From the NCBI GenBank assembly GCA_047967505.1, contig CM106538.1: 64,000 nucleotides of DNA. One strand, given 5' to 3'. Of the stretch, positions 1 to 13,084 are shown in pieces; position 1 is the first letter of the stretch, and each line of letters opens with the position of its first letter. Under the pieces are notes generated by a model, which worked only from the letters and a program-made list of their open reading frames with translations, had not been told where the DNA came from and did not search any database. The stretch comes from Dipteris shenzhenensis (lineage: Eukaryota; Polypodiophyta; Polypodiopsida; Gleicheniales). The translations under genes were made by a program, and so were the position numbers.

Positions 1-120
1 GAAAACTTCCCCTTTACTGGCATGATGACTCATTGACTACAAAGAAGAGGCAAATCTGCTGGTATTCAAATATTATACTCAAACCTTCTAGAAACCAAGA
101 ACTCGACTAAATTCGAGTAC

Positions 121-1232
121 CAAAACTTGATTTAGTATATACCTAGATGAATCCAGGAACATTCCCAAACTCATCCTCTAAAAACACAACATAGTGTAGT
201 TTCAATCTCACGATACTCACTCATAAGATTGAAAACCATAAACTCCATCATGCATAGCAGGGACTAGCTACTATGACATCCCCGCTGACGTCATTAGCGT
301 CCAACAGTGGGTGTAGACTATGCATAGTATAAACATATGCTCTCACACATACAAATCCACACACCCACACATACTTTAGCATCCATTTATACAAAGTCTT
401 CGCACTGAGTTTCTATCGGCACTCCGTAGGTGAAGGGCAAACTCAGCCATGACGAAGGCTAGCACTAAAGGAGAAGGCTAACCAAAAAGTAGTCCAAATC
501 TCTTCATTCAAGCTACAACTCCTTGTGAAGTCTAAATGGTTTCATTTTAGTCTCTCCCAAACGAGCATCTAAATCTAGTTGATAGGGCAACACACCATTT
601 AAGATAGAAAGAATTATCACAATACCAGCAGGCCGCAACTTGGACAAAAACTTCAGAAGGTGAAATTTGCATGTCCACTAATACGGCAAAAGCATATACC
701 TAGATGAATCCAGGAACATTCCCAAACTCATCCTCTAAAAACACAACATAGTGTAGTTTCAATCTCACGATAGTCACTCATAAGATTGAAAACCATAAAC
801 TCCATCACGCATAGCAGGGACTAGCTACTATGAGATCCCCACTGACATCATCAGCGCCCAACAGTGGGTGTAGACCATAGTATAAAAATATGCTCTCACA
901 CATACAAATCCACACACCCACACATACTTGAGCATCCATTTATACAAAGTCTTTGTACTGAGTTTCTGTCGGCACTTCGGAGGTGAAGGACAAACTCAGC
1001 CATGACCAAGGCTAGCACTAAAGGAGAAGGCTAATCAAAAAGTAGTCCAAATCTCTTCATTCAAGCTACAACTGCTTGTGAAGTCTAAACGATTTCATTT
1101 TAGTCTCTCCCAAATGAGCATCCAAATCTAGCTGATAGGGCAACGCACCATTTAAGATAGAAAGAATTATCGCAATACCTGCAGGCCGCAACTTGGATGA
1201 AAACTTCACAAGGTGAAACTTGATTTAGTAGT
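121..1232. repeat. 557-bp tandem duplication, two copies
   Basis: Two head-to-tail copies of one sequence lie here. The first begins near 137 and the second near 694, giving a period of about 557 bp. Both copies carry the same landmarks in order, such as the 'cctagatgaatccaggaaca' block and the 'ccacacacccacacatact' block. They differ by scattered substitutions and a few small indels. The phrase 'acttgatttagta' stands before copy 1 and after copy 2, marking the unit edges. No coding potential or transposon motif was recognised. Small reading frames inside it are broken differently in the two copies. Confidence 0.9.
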
Positions 1233-3933
1233 CCAACATTGGTTAAGAGGATCAGAGACTTCAACTCACGTGGGCAGAGGATAGAGTTTGGTGTCCTAGA
1301 AATGCAAGCCATAAACCATAAACCAAATGATATGATTCCAATCAGACATGCTATTAAATTTTCATATTGGATGTACGACTAAAAATCAATTAAACACATT
1401 AAAAGGGGAATAAACATTCATCAGGGCCTACATTATCTTCACAAAGCTCTGCCAACGTTTACACAGGCATATCCACATACTAGATAGAAAAGAAAGTGAT
1501 GCATAGTGTGACATGAGATATATCTTACAAAAGCAGAACAGCTTAAAGACAACGGTCCTGGCACAATGTAGAGAGGATAAGACAATCATCCTCCAAATAC
1601 CAAAAGAACTCACATTATCTCAAAAACACAGTTCCCAGTGAAAGCTGAACTACATCTATGACCTGATCATTACAAATCAGAATTAACTATCTTGATGAAG
1701 GAATCCCAACCCAAGAACCTTCTTCTTTGATTATATCAGTGGATCATCCCCAAGCGCATCTGGTGTATCACCTTGTCTATATATGCATGTAGATATCTGC
1801 ATGCAAATTTGCTGAAAATGTCAAGCATTACCTTCTCTACCAATCTTCACAAGAAACCTTAACACAATCGAATAGAGCTAACTGCTTAATCAATCAAGAC
1901 AGCAAAAAGCAACAAAAGACAGTTGAAAAAAAAAGACACGGCTTAATCTGATTTCTCCCCACAAAGCTTCACCTGTAGCACTGCAAGGAATGACGATGTA
2001 CCATAACAAGGAGCACTACGTTGGTGTAGTAGGATAGGAAATGCATGAGAAGAAAACAGTCATGAGAAGCCGGTAGAAGCTGCAAAATACTTCTCATAAA
2101 CTGCATAATCTTAGAAGGTTGCACACAGATGATGGAGAAAAACATAATGCAGGCTATTGAACTATGAAGAAACAAAGATCTTCAAAACAGAACAATCAAT
2201 GGTGCAAACAGAAGGAGCCTCTTTGAGCCAAGTATTTCTGGGAAAAAGTAACAATTGAGAATAGAAGCTTGGAGAAACAGAGCTCTCATCAAAGTTTAAG
2301 AGTGTGGACTGAGATCTCTAGATAAAAGGCATGGGTTGACACAGTACTTTGCTGTTAATAGATGAAGTATAACATTTCTCTAAAAGTTTAACTCTTATCC
2401 CATCATTTTTGGCACAGTTATGCTCTTTCAGATACTTCTCATGTGCACATGTGTTTTACTCTGAGTTGTATTTATGCATGTGTCTCATGGAAGCTCGCAA
2501 ACATGAGTGAGCATGTGCTAAAAGGTACAATTACACTTTTAGTTGTTCTGCAACCAGTATATAGCTCACATACCTTACTACTTGACTCTGTACTCAGGTA
2601 GCTCAAAGTCCAACTTCTAAAAGGAATTTAATATCCAATAGAAATAATGCATTTATACACTCTCCCTTAGGTTTAGCCTTCCTTGAGAGACTAATGCATC
2701 ACTTTGGACTGACCTGCAGGGAATATACACAGTAAAGACCAGAAAGATTTTTGGCCCATCCCTGAGACGTCAGAATTCTCTGAGACTCCAGCTGAAAGGA
2801 TTGTCATCATACCAATCTAGCTCATTCTGAACCATTCAGTGCGAAATCAGTAATCTTTAAGATTGCTGCAAGAGATGCCATGATAAACAATAAGTGCATT
2901 GCATCAGAAGCTTTGAAAGCGGACTTTTGTATTCTTGATCCTATTGACATTTCCAACTTTCATTATTCATCAATCAGGAAAAAAATCAACTTTGGAACAG
3001 AAATCCAATTATGAAAAACTCACACTTCAACAGTGAACTTGAGGAGCCATTACAAGTTTTTGATTCAACAAGGCATGTTGGTACGTTTTGACATTGATTG
3101 GGGCTTTGCTCTCATCTTCAGATGCTAGCTACATTGTTGCACCCCATGTTCGGGATTCTAACTGGAGGCTTCAGGCAAATCTCCAAATCATTACTGGAGA
3201 CAATTCCAGTCAGCATACAGAGATGCCTCTCTCTTTCATTTGGTTTCATGCTACTGCATATCAGCTCAAGGAGGGGCACATAATTTTTCTTCTCCTTGAA
3301 AATTTCCCCTTGCCAATGGTTAACTGAGGACTCGAATGCACGTTTTCCACCTATTTACAGGAGGAAATATGGGGGTAGGTTATCAAGTTATGTTCGAAAT
3401 ACAAATGGAGACTCCCGAGACTTCTGGGAATGAGCTATTTAATCCATGCAAGCTACTAAGATGGTGCACGGAAATTGAGTGTCTCGCTTGGAGGCAGACA
3501 AGTGATTCCTGTTGGGAATCTAAGCATTACGTACTGAATGACAAAATTGCCATCTGAGTGTTTTCTCACTGCTACCATATGGGGCAGCAACAAACACCAG
3601 TGACCGCTTCAAGTCTGCTATGTGAGCCATGGAATAGTTTCAAATGAGTTAAAAACTACAGAAATGGACACAGAAAGATCTATTTCCACAAAACACTGCA
3701 GGTCACTCAACATTGGAAAGCAGAAATACTGCAGATCGCTCACATGATTTTTTGAATTTCCCTAGAGTAAAAATACCAGACCCATGCCATGAGACAAAGT
3801 ATATGAAAATCACCTTCACTAAATGATTGTGTTCTGGTGTCACAAACTCATCCAAATATGCACCAACAAATCCAACGTTGAATTGCACAGTTATGTGATT
3901 TTCATGGATTTCATTCTCCCTCTCATCATGCTG
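1233..3933. other. AT-rich stretch, no recognised gene
   Basis: No protein family, RNA gene or repeat was recognised here. An open frame on the plus strand at 3088-3327 (79 codons) has no recognisable motif and no neighbouring exon that I could link to it. The part nearest 3933 should contain the 3' UTR of the small minus-strand gene that ends at 3934. Confidence 0.5.
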
Positions 3934-4571
3934 TTACCGTCTTTTTCCCTTGCCATCCCAAGCACTTGCTCCAAAGAAATAGACAACGTAGAGCAAAGCA
4001 GCAACAAATATTCGAACCGCTGTTTGTGCACGCTTGACCACACCTACAAAAAAAATTTGCACTCCAATCCATTGAGAACTTCATGACTCAATGATGACTC
4101 AAGACTTGATACTGTGCTGATTTGAATTTAATAATCCATATGTCAGGAGCCCATGAAATACATTCATTTGATCACAATAAGTGTTGCCTTAATAGTTGTG
4201 AAAACACGCACTCTCTATGCACACGTGTACGCGTAATTTTCTTCTCCTAGCTTTGTATAAATAATTTTCAATTTGTAACGATTGGGACAGATTTTTAACT
4301 CACCAAGAGAAACTCGCCTTCATGATACATGCAAGAAATAGATAAAATAAAAAATGTCTGATTCCTATCTCCTATCTCGTTAGTAAACTAAGAATAACTA
4401 AGACAACACACCCACACATGCGCGTGCACAAAAACAAACAAGTGAGTACAAGTACTCATGAGCACTGCCTTCAAATTGGTTCTGTCAAAGGAAAACAATT
4501 GTCAAGATGATTGGATGATTAATTTGCAACACATGTGATGGAAGCCCGTGCATAGGAAAGTCCGAATGATT

Positions 4572-4612
<41 letters not shown>

Positions 4613-5280
4613 ACCAAAATGGAAGGGGGCAACTTGGCAAGAAACTGTGTGGGACACTTTTTTACAAAAGTGTAACTATAGCGCTGCCCGGAAGGTAGTG
4701 CTAATAAAAATGGAGATCCTCGTGCACGCATGCATTAATGGGACCTCAAACTTTGAAATATAGTAACTACGTGAGAGATTGGTTGATCAGGTGCACATCA
4801 TGTTGTCACAGTCCTATGACATGTAGCCTGTAGATAAACTCGTAAACCTTCACCTTTTCAATAAATTTCATTTAAGAGAGGAGCATCTCTTGCATTTTTG
4901 TCCTAAACAAAAATTTATGGTGCTCGAATTACTTCACCTAAATCGCTTAACTGACCGCTATAGGCTAGGTGATTGGCAGAATGAACGCCAACTGACATCA
5001 AGGAAATTTTGTGAGAATTCTGAAATCCAACCCAAATTAGCTCTATATTTGCCCCCCAAAAACTGAATACTTCTAGAGGCTAAAAGACTTAAGCAACTGA
5101 GTATTCTGAATTGGAGTAATGAAATCACCAAGTCGCCTGCCCGTTCCAGCATTGCGGTGGTCCGTAAAACAAGTTAAAACAGGTCCCTAAGACAAGGAAA
5201 CGATCGAATCACTGACCTACTGCGGACTCACGCCCACTGCTTTCATGCTCGCTGCTGTCTCCGTCTCCGTCAGTTGCCAT
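3934..5280 (-). CDS. Predicted small single-pass membrane protein, two exons, 52 aa
   Basis: Exon 1 is 5232-5280 (ATG at 5278-5280 in a good context, gcgATGG), exon 2 is 3934-4043 ending in TAA. The intron (4044-5231) has a strong donor, GTGAGT, and a T-rich tract ending in TAG at the acceptor. The phase fits: exon 1 leaves one base and exon 2 restores the frame. The product starts MATDGDGDSSEHESSG, an acidic Ser-rich tail of 16 residues. A basic stretch (VVKRAQ) and a hydrophobic segment of about 21 residues (AVRIFVAALLYVVYFFGASAW) follow, then a basic end, KGKRR. The last five residues fit a K-x-K-x-x ER retrieval signal. I do not recognise the family. The role is unknown; ER or other endomembrane location is inferred only from the tail. 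The same frame after the stop (to about 3812) also looks protein-like, so a longer or alternatively spliced form is possible. Confidence 0.45.
4574..4612. repeat. (TG)n(GA)n microsatellite inside the predicted intron
   Basis: A run of TG dinucleotides passes directly into a run of GA dinucleotides. The DNA just to the right has a small palindrome-like 'acactttttt...aaaagtgt' followed by a 'tgcc' motif. The same arrangement occurs near 62663-62790. Confidence 0.9.
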
Positions 5281-6240
5281 CGCTACCGCTGGTCGACTTG
5301 GGCCGGGCTTTAGCAAGTAAAGCTCTGTCGGCCGATAATTTCGGAGATAGGGCACTCTAAGGGATGACCAAAGCGAAGTGCTGGATTTCGATCTCGCATC
5401 CGACCGTCGGCAAATGGGAGTGCTATCCCAAGAGGGATTTGAGAGAACCATTCTCCAGGTAGTGGGAAAGACGATGGTCCGAGGAAGGGGAGGAAAGGCA
5501 AGTTTAATGTGCGGAGCGTGGAAGGGAAGAAGCGATTGGCATGGAATGGCAAGCATGGTGGCAATTGTGCAAGGCGAGCGCTGCGAAGCAAGGTGCTAAT
5601 AAGGAGCTCCCTGCCTGTTGTCCTGCGACCGTCGCGCTCTTCCTGGCTCTCTTGATTTCTGTTGTCTCGCTGTCTGTCTGCTGCAATACCCACACAAACT
5701 CAAATACAAAAGAACTAACCAAGCTGAAGCAGACAGAAAGATCTGTGGAGTCCTGCTGTTATCTCTCTCTCTCTCTTTCTCTCCGTCTCCGTCTCCGTCT
5801 CCCTCCCTGCTCCCAGCTCGCTACGGGTTGCAAATTAGCAAACTCACGAAGCTATACATTGAGCAGGTTCTTGAGCTCCACAGGCTCAAAGCAAAATATC
5901 AATGGAATTGAATCTCCACACTTTGGCTTTGCTTGCCGACTGTCGTCTCTTGGAATCTTCCAACCGTTCGTTTCACCTCCTTCGGACCTCTCTCGCCCGT
6001 TACCACCACAAGTGTAGCCTTGGGATCCTTCCATGGTGGTTCCCCCCTTTCTCCATCATACCCATCGTAGGCCCGCGCCCGGCCGCTCGCCCGCCCGCGC
6101 ACCGTTTCTTCATCACCCAATCATCAGGCTCTGCCAAGAATCAAACTCGCGCCGCGCTCAACAACTTTTACCACCACCTACGCACATTTGCTGTAATTTC
6201 GGCTCTACATTCATTACTTAATTTTATGTGTCCAACGTAG
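5281..6240 (-). promoter_or_regulatory. GC-rich leader/promoter region of the small membrane protein gene
   Basis: This stretch is far more GC-rich than its surroundings and carries CT/CCGTCT repeats at 5762-5805 and a CCCGCGCCCGGCCGC-type cluster at 6069-6100. Long GA/CT tracts (GA on the gene's strand) are common in plant 5' UTRs and core promoters. Open frames here on both strands are compositional: they lack motifs and overlap each other. I assign it as promoter plus 5' UTR of the gene starting at 5280 by position and composition only. Confidence 0.35.
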
Positions 6241-6820
6241 GGTAAGGCGGACAAACGATTTGGGGGTCTCACGCATCAGCGGACGCGTGTTTGGGGATTT
6301 GAGAGACATCATGCCCATCCCAAGATTTTTTCCACAATCATTTGATGGCAAAGAGTCTTCCAAACATTCCCACCTCCAATGCTGCATTGCCACCTCCATT
6401 CTCTCTCAAATTCAAATACACACACAATGAGGATACACGTTGGCTCTTGCTTTGGGTTTACATGGTGCATTGCCAATGGATCCCATGATTGTAATACGAG
6501 TGAGAATAACTCTCTGAATCCATATAGAATAGCACCCAAGGAATTTGCTTTACAGGGCTCTTTTGATTTGTATAACTCTTTCTTCTCTCGTCAAGGGCCG
6601 CGGTCAGTTGGAAGATCACTTCCACCATCCGATTGCAGGCTATTATACAGCAAAAGATCAATTGGATGCACTCGCACGTCACAATGAAGGGCAAATCTGG
6701 AATCTCGTTGGAAGATGAGCCGCAGCTCAACATCCAAGCGTGAATATGCACAGAATGCCAATGTGCCACTCAGAAATTTGAGTCTCCCATCTTGCCTCCC
6801 GCTTGCCCTTGACGTATGAC
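6241..6820. other. No recognised feature
   Basis: Several short frames overlap on both strands without any family motif. I see nothing else here. Confidence 0.4.
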
Positions 6821-7227
6821 GTACGGTGCAAATTTTGGTATTTCTGACATAACCGGCGCATTCAAAACAGGCCAAAGTCCTCAGAATGACTTTTGAAACG
6901 CTAAAAACAGACCCTCGGAGGCTTGTAAAAGGATAAAAAGTCCTGGAAAGCGAGTTGTACTACAAATGAAAGCGATTTGACAAGGTGGCCAGGGAAAAGG
7001 CCAAAAAGGCCCGGAAAGCGTGCTGTACAAATAAAAGTGAATTTACAGGGTGGCGAAGGAGGCCACCCTGTCAAATCGCTTTCATTTGTATAGCACGCTT
7101 TTCGAGCCTTTTTGGCCTTTTCAGGGCCTCCGGGGGTCTGTTTTCAGGGTTTCAAAAGTCATTCTGGGGACTTTGGTCCACTCTAGACGCGTCGACTATG
7201 TCAAAAATACCAAATTTTGCACCATAC
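6821..7227. repeat. Long foldback (inverted repeat) element with about 170-bp arms
   Basis: The left arm (6821-6990) and right arm (7061-7227) are imperfect reverse complements along their whole length. Example: 'gtacggtgcaaattttggta' at 6821 pairs with the segment ending at 7227. The 70-bp centre (6991-7060) holds a further direct copy of the inner part of the left arm, so the right arm could pair with either. Structure and length fit a MITE or foldback element; no coding frame is needed. Clear target duplications were not identified. Confidence 0.85.
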
Positions 7228-8614
7228 ATTAGGTATAATAAAGTCACTCAAGTATCCTCATTGAATGCAAACTCGGCAATATTTCTTTTTCTTTTCTTTT
7301 TGTGATTTTTTCCAATACATTACGTTGGCCCTCCTTTGATTGGTGGAGGGCTATTTTCCTTCTGGGCTAAAAGGCCCCTAAATGAGCTCTGATGTTTTCT
7401 AATGCTAAAGAGAACTTTATTAATCCACATAGGATTGCCTCTAGCTAAACTTGGAATACTTTAGCTTCTTTTTCTAGCAGAGACTACCTCGTTGAACAAC
7501 ATTGGTGAACTGCGTTCTTCTTAGACCAATTTTCCACCAAGACCTCTAGAGGTCCTTGCAAGAACCGGGGAACCAAATGAGTCTCAATAGCCCATGGAGA
7601 AATCTATCTCTAGAAACAACAAGAAGTCCGTGGATGGTCTTCCCAATAGATCTTGAATGTGAGATGTCATGGAGACTCCATAGTGCATGGCCAGTGGTTC
7701 CTCATCACAGTTGGACTCTACTAGGTCAATGTTAAGGATTACAATGTGTCATGTGGTTACACTACATCCACCTGTCCAACCTACCAACAACATAGGACTC
7801 CTTCCTCCTTGCATCCTTCCTTAGATCCTATCTCCATGGTAGGGCAAAGGCGGAGTCACGTGGTGTGATTGATATCGTAATTGGAGGACTTATTATTAAT
7901 AATGCCTTATTCATTGATGGATGTGACAGTTGATGTCTACATGCTTGACATCTAGTGTCTTTTTTCTTAGAGAACATCCTTGAAAAAGGAGCACCTAAGT
8001 GGACTATCCTCACCCTTGAGAAGTGAGAGCCTAAAATGGGTGACAATGTTCTAAAATTAGTGGAGAAAATCAGCCCCATAACTTCATTAAATGCTTGTTT
8101 TGATGCATGCAACTTTAGTAAATGGTGCAAAACAACATGATAATTATCTAATCATGTCTTTCCATTTGAATTGATATGCTAGATCACCCAATTTGGATTT
8201 ATTAATTAAAAGATATAACTTGTGAAAGTTTGAGATTCCCCCCCCCAAAAAAAAGAATACCATGGTTGCCTTGCTTTTTGTCCCACACACAAATGAGTGC
8301 CTATTTTTTTAACATTCACCTTTAAAAAAGAATTTGTTGACATCCACATTAAGTATACTTTTTTGGAATGTTTCGTTTGGATTTAAAATATTACATTGAT
8401 TATTACTTCACTAATTTGATTTAAATGTTTTGTAGGAAACACATGAAGAAAGTAAGAAATTGGCCGTTATCCAATAAGAGAAGGATTTAGAGAGCAAGCT
8501 ATAGCCATACCCCACAGTTGATAAAGATGGGAGAGCTCCCAAAGATTAGGCATGACAATGCCAAGTAGATAATTTAGTTACACTTTGAATTCAATTTTTT
8601 GCATTTTAGTATTG

Positions 8615-8666
<52 letters not shown>

Positions 8667-11090
8667 AAATACCAAAGGATCCATGTGATCGAAAATAACG
8701 TTGTTACATTAGAGCACTAGGTGGGATTGCATAAAGCATATCCAAGGGAGTGAGTCAAACTCAACTCAGCTTATTACAGTTCTACACTATGATCTAATCT
8801 AGTATGATCACCACTCTATAACAAAGGGGCTTACATCAGTGTTAGACCAAGAGTCTTTAGGTTTAGATTTGAATTCCTTGTTGTGAGCCACACCCTCCCA
8901 ATATACCTGCCCATTTGCCAACTTGTCTTGCTTCTCAGACCTTATTTGACTCACTTGTCTTTTGACTCAGTTGTGCCTAAATGAGCTCCTTACTTTTTGT
9001 CCCTTTTACTTTATTCAACCAAAAAACAATGTTAAGTCTTGTAGCCATTATGCTAAGGTAAGTAGAGCATGGGTCCCAAATTGATGGATGTGCTTTACAG
9101 AGTATACTTCATCCATTCTAGCCATTTAATACCTGGGTCTACTCTGCCTTAATATAATCTATGCCATGGTCTTAGAAATTGAGTCTTCTTGCTTGTACTA
9201 GCCCTTAGGTAGCCCCTTGGTCTAATATTAAACACATTTTCATGCCTAGCGTCATGTTCCTTAACCTTTTTGTTGACTGTCATATCCATCTATGGTAACC
9301 ACTATCTTTATGGAATGTACACCTACATTAATCATATTAATCATATAGTTCATTATAGTTCTATAGTAATCATATCCTTCATTGTAGAAACCAATTGAGG
9401 GTATGGGGAGAGGTCTTGTATGTTTATATTACGTCATCTATCAATGAGTGCTTCTCAGGCTTCCCAATCTTGGAGTCATGATTTCACTACTACGATCAAA
9501 TAATAGCCTGAGATCTTGAATCTCTTGTTAATATTGGCTCTTTGGTGGGTTCAACGATGGGTTTCTTTTCCCTTTGATATGTCTTCAAAGACATATGGAG
9601 TGGGGGTGTCAAAAACAAACATCCAAATGGATGATGGGTTGAAATAGGCCGTGAATAGCATGGCACCTAGAGGACTTTAGGATATTCACCCATCATGAGG
9701 GGGATAGTTGAAGGATGCTGGTACCTGAATTGCCCAAGTTTGAAGGCAGATACATGATTGAAGGAGGTGGTGCCATCTGGTGCTACCAAAGATGGGGCCT
9801 GTGTACCATGGTTGATTGCTTGTATGGGACTAGACCTCATGGAGTAGGAGCCACTCGATGAAAAGCCAAGAAGTGACATCGATACCAAAATGTTCCAAAG
9901 GGCCATGACATAAGAGCTGTTGGAGCATCTTCATTGATGGCAAGATGTGTTGGTGAGAGGAGGTGTTGGAAATTGTGTGGCCAACTCCGCATCTATAAGC
10001 CTGCATATGTGGAGAGCAAGGCGGGCGAGAACCAAGGAGTGATGTGGCTGCTAGATGGGTAGCACTTTGAATGCCATGTGGGTAGCTAGCTCATAACAAG
10101 AAAACAAGAAAGCATGGGGCTACCACACGGGTAGCACATGGACTTCCATGTGGGTAGCAAGTTCAGAGGAGTACTTGGCTATAAGTAGATGTCTACAAAC
10201 AACGATGCAGCACATAGGCCTCGATGAAAAATTGTCACAATGCCATGTGGCATGATCAAGATGGAGTACAACATGTGTATGACCTACTCTAGGGCTTGGA
10301 ACAGACCCGAATCTAAAGGCCTGGATTAGATCAATTTAAGGGCACGACTTCCTAGGCCACTGGTGGCTGCCTACCACATGGCTAGGTAGAACCTACAAAG
10401 GCATCCAAAAGTAAGCCAACCAGGTCAGCCAATAGGGTCTACCTTCTTCTTCAACTGAAATAGGATATTTGGCCAAATGTCTCCTACTAGGTTAGTTTAC
10501 TTGAGGGGCTTCTAGCCCTATAAAAGGGGAACCTCTAGGGATCATTCCACATGCACTAGAGCAACAAATGTCCAATAGATTGAGCAGCAATAGGAAGGCC
10601 TACATCTAGGTCTACAGGAGGCTAAAGAGCTGTATATAAATCTAAGAAGGGGTTGCATACCTAGGCTGACATCCAAAGAAGCAAGGTGTAGGGATCAAGG
10701 CATGATGACTAAGTCTATAAAAGCTAGATGAGGAGCATGTGAGCTTAGGAATCTAGAAGTGCTTAGGAGATAGTAGGACAAGTTTTGCCAAGAACCTAGG
10801 ATGACAGTTTGGTGGGACTCTAGACTCGTTTGTATTGTGCCTTGTTGTGAATGGAAATATATCGTTTGTTGGTTCCATTTCTCTCTTGTAACATTGTCCA
10901 TTTACTAGCTTGCACACATGGTATGTTTGTTGCGTACACACAAGTAAAGAAGTTTAGGATTCTGCATGAATTCTCGGAGACCTATCAATCCTCCACTATG
11001 GGATACCCTCAGTTTGGTTCATTTCTAATAGTCCAATTGGTATTATAATTTTCTCAATCCTTAAATATAATTAGGTTACAACATTTTCAA
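7228..11090. other. Non-coding AT-rich DNA with one GA microsatellite
   Basis: A (GA)n tract of about 45 bp lies at 8619-8664. Short frames occur at 7828-8130 and 9667-9906 (minus) with no recognisable motif. No gene, RNA or transposon domain was recognised. Confidence 0.5.
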
Positions 11091-11097
11091 CAAAGAA

Positions 11098-13070
11098 TCA
11101 TACCCATTGATTCCATCTCAGTGCCATGCACATAGTTTTAAACCACGCATCATGCAAGATGTAAAATTTTCAACAAAGAATCATACCCATTGATTCCATC
11201 TCAGTGCCATGCACATAGTTTTAAACCACGCATCATGCAAGAGTGTTGAAAAATATGCATCGGTCTGATTCTAGCATATGTGCATGGCTTCAATGATACG
11301 ATACTTTGAATAAGCCTTGAGCTAATTAGGTTTAAGACTTTTGAAAAGTATCATACTTTTAATAAGACTTGAACTAAATAGGTTTAAGTCGTGTGCAAAG
11401 TATCATACCCATCGGGTCTCGTTTGCATGGTTGGGAATGTATATTCCTTGTTTTCAACTATGCATCATGCAGTGTGGTTTTGGCATATGTGGGTGGATCC
11501 AATGGGTATGATACTTTGAAAAGGGCTTAAACTAAGTAGGTTTAAGGCCTCTGAAAATTTTCATACCTATCGGGTATCATTTGCGCATGGATGGAAATGC
11601 ATATCTCCTTATTTTCAACCATGTATCATGCATGAGTGTTACAAAGTATGTAACGATGTGATTTAGCATATGTGTGTGGCTATGATGGGTATGATACTTA
11701 TCACAGGACTTAAACTTAGAAGGTTAAGGCCTTCACAAAGTATCATACCCATCAGGTCTCATTTTCATGGCTGGGAATGCATATTTCCTTGTTTTCAACC
11801 ATGCACCATGCATGAGTGTTGAAAAATATGCATTGGTGTGCTTCTAACATATGTGCATGGATATGGTGGGTATAATATTTTTCATAGACCTTAAAATAAG
11901 TAGGTTTGCGGCTTGTGTCAAATTCTCAATGGTTGGGAATGCAAAATTTCTTTGTTTCCAACCACACATCATGCACGAGTGTTGAGAAATATGTATCAAT
12001 GTGCTTTTGGCATATGTGTGTGGCTTCTGATGGGTAGGATACTTTTCAAAAGCCTTAAAATAATTAGGGTTAAGAACTTTCCAAAGTATCACACCCATCC
12101 GGTCCCATTTTCATGGTTGGGAATGCATATTTTCTTATTCTCAACCACGCAGTACTAAAATATATGCATCAGTGTGGTTTTGGTGTATGTGTGTGGCTTT
12201 GATTGGATATGATACTTTGAACAAGCCTTAAAATAAGTAATTTTAATATTTTGGCCCTACAAGGGTTCTTACGGGTGAACCCGCTTGGTTTCCGTAATGA
12301 GGTCCATTCCCACTTTTTGTCAGTACTTGGTCAATTTGACCATGTTAAGTTTGGCTAAAACATGTATTTAGTGGGTGTTTAGTTGGTATTTAGGTTTTTA
12401 AAAGGGATAATAGGGAGCATCACACCCATTGGTCTCATTTTCATGGTTGAGAATGCATATTTCCTTGTTTTCAACCATGCATCATGCATGAGCATTGAAA
12501 AATATGCATCAGTGCGCTTCTAGCATATGTGTGTGGCTTCGATGGTTATGATACTTTTCAAAAGTGTTTGAGTAAGTAGGTTTAAGGATTTTCTAAAGTA
12601 TCACACCTATCCAGTCTCATTTTCATGGTTGGGAATGCATATTTCCTTGTTTTAAACCACACATAGTGCATGAGTGTGCAAAAATATGCATTGTTGTGGT
12701 TTTGGCAAATCAATGTGGCTACAATAGTTATAATAAATTAAAAAAGCATTAAATTAAGTATTTTAGAGTATGTTTCAGATTATGACACCTGTCGAGTCTC
12801 ATTTTCATGGTTGGGAATGCATATTTCCTTGTCTTTAAGCACATTCATCAAAGAGCATTGAAAAATATGGATCGGTGTGCGTTTGGCTATGTGTGGCTAT
12901 GATGGGTATGATACTTTGCAAAGGTCCTAAATTCAGTAGCTTTAATTATTGTGCAAAATATCATACCCATTGGGTCTCATTTGCATGGTTGGGAATGCAT
13001 ATTTTCTTGTTTTTAAATACACATCATTCATGAAAAATATGCATACTGTGGTTTGGGCATATGTGTGTGT
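11098..13070. repeat. Degenerate satellite-like tandem array, unit about 178 bp
   Basis: The landmark 'cayacccatcgggtctcat' recurs near 11404, 11562, 11744, 11918, 12090, 12421, 12602, 12784 and 12962, mostly 158-182 bp apart. Each unit continues with 'catggttgggaatgcatatt', a 'tttcaaccatgcatcatgca' block, 'aatatgcatc', and 'gggtatgatactt'. An unrelated segment (about 12250-12415) interrupts one unit. Before the regular array, an 86-bp segment is duplicated at 11098 and 11184. Each unit junction carries a dyad, e.g. the perfect 15-bp inverted pair 11685-11699 / 11738-11752. Confidence 0.85.
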
Positions 13071-13084
13071 CCACCCACAAACCC

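Noticed and set aside
5541-6240. Plus-strand frames of 158 and 112 codons in the GC-rich region
   Set aside because: Compositional, overlapping frames on both strands, CT repeats inside; better explained as leader/promoter DNA of the minus-strand gene.
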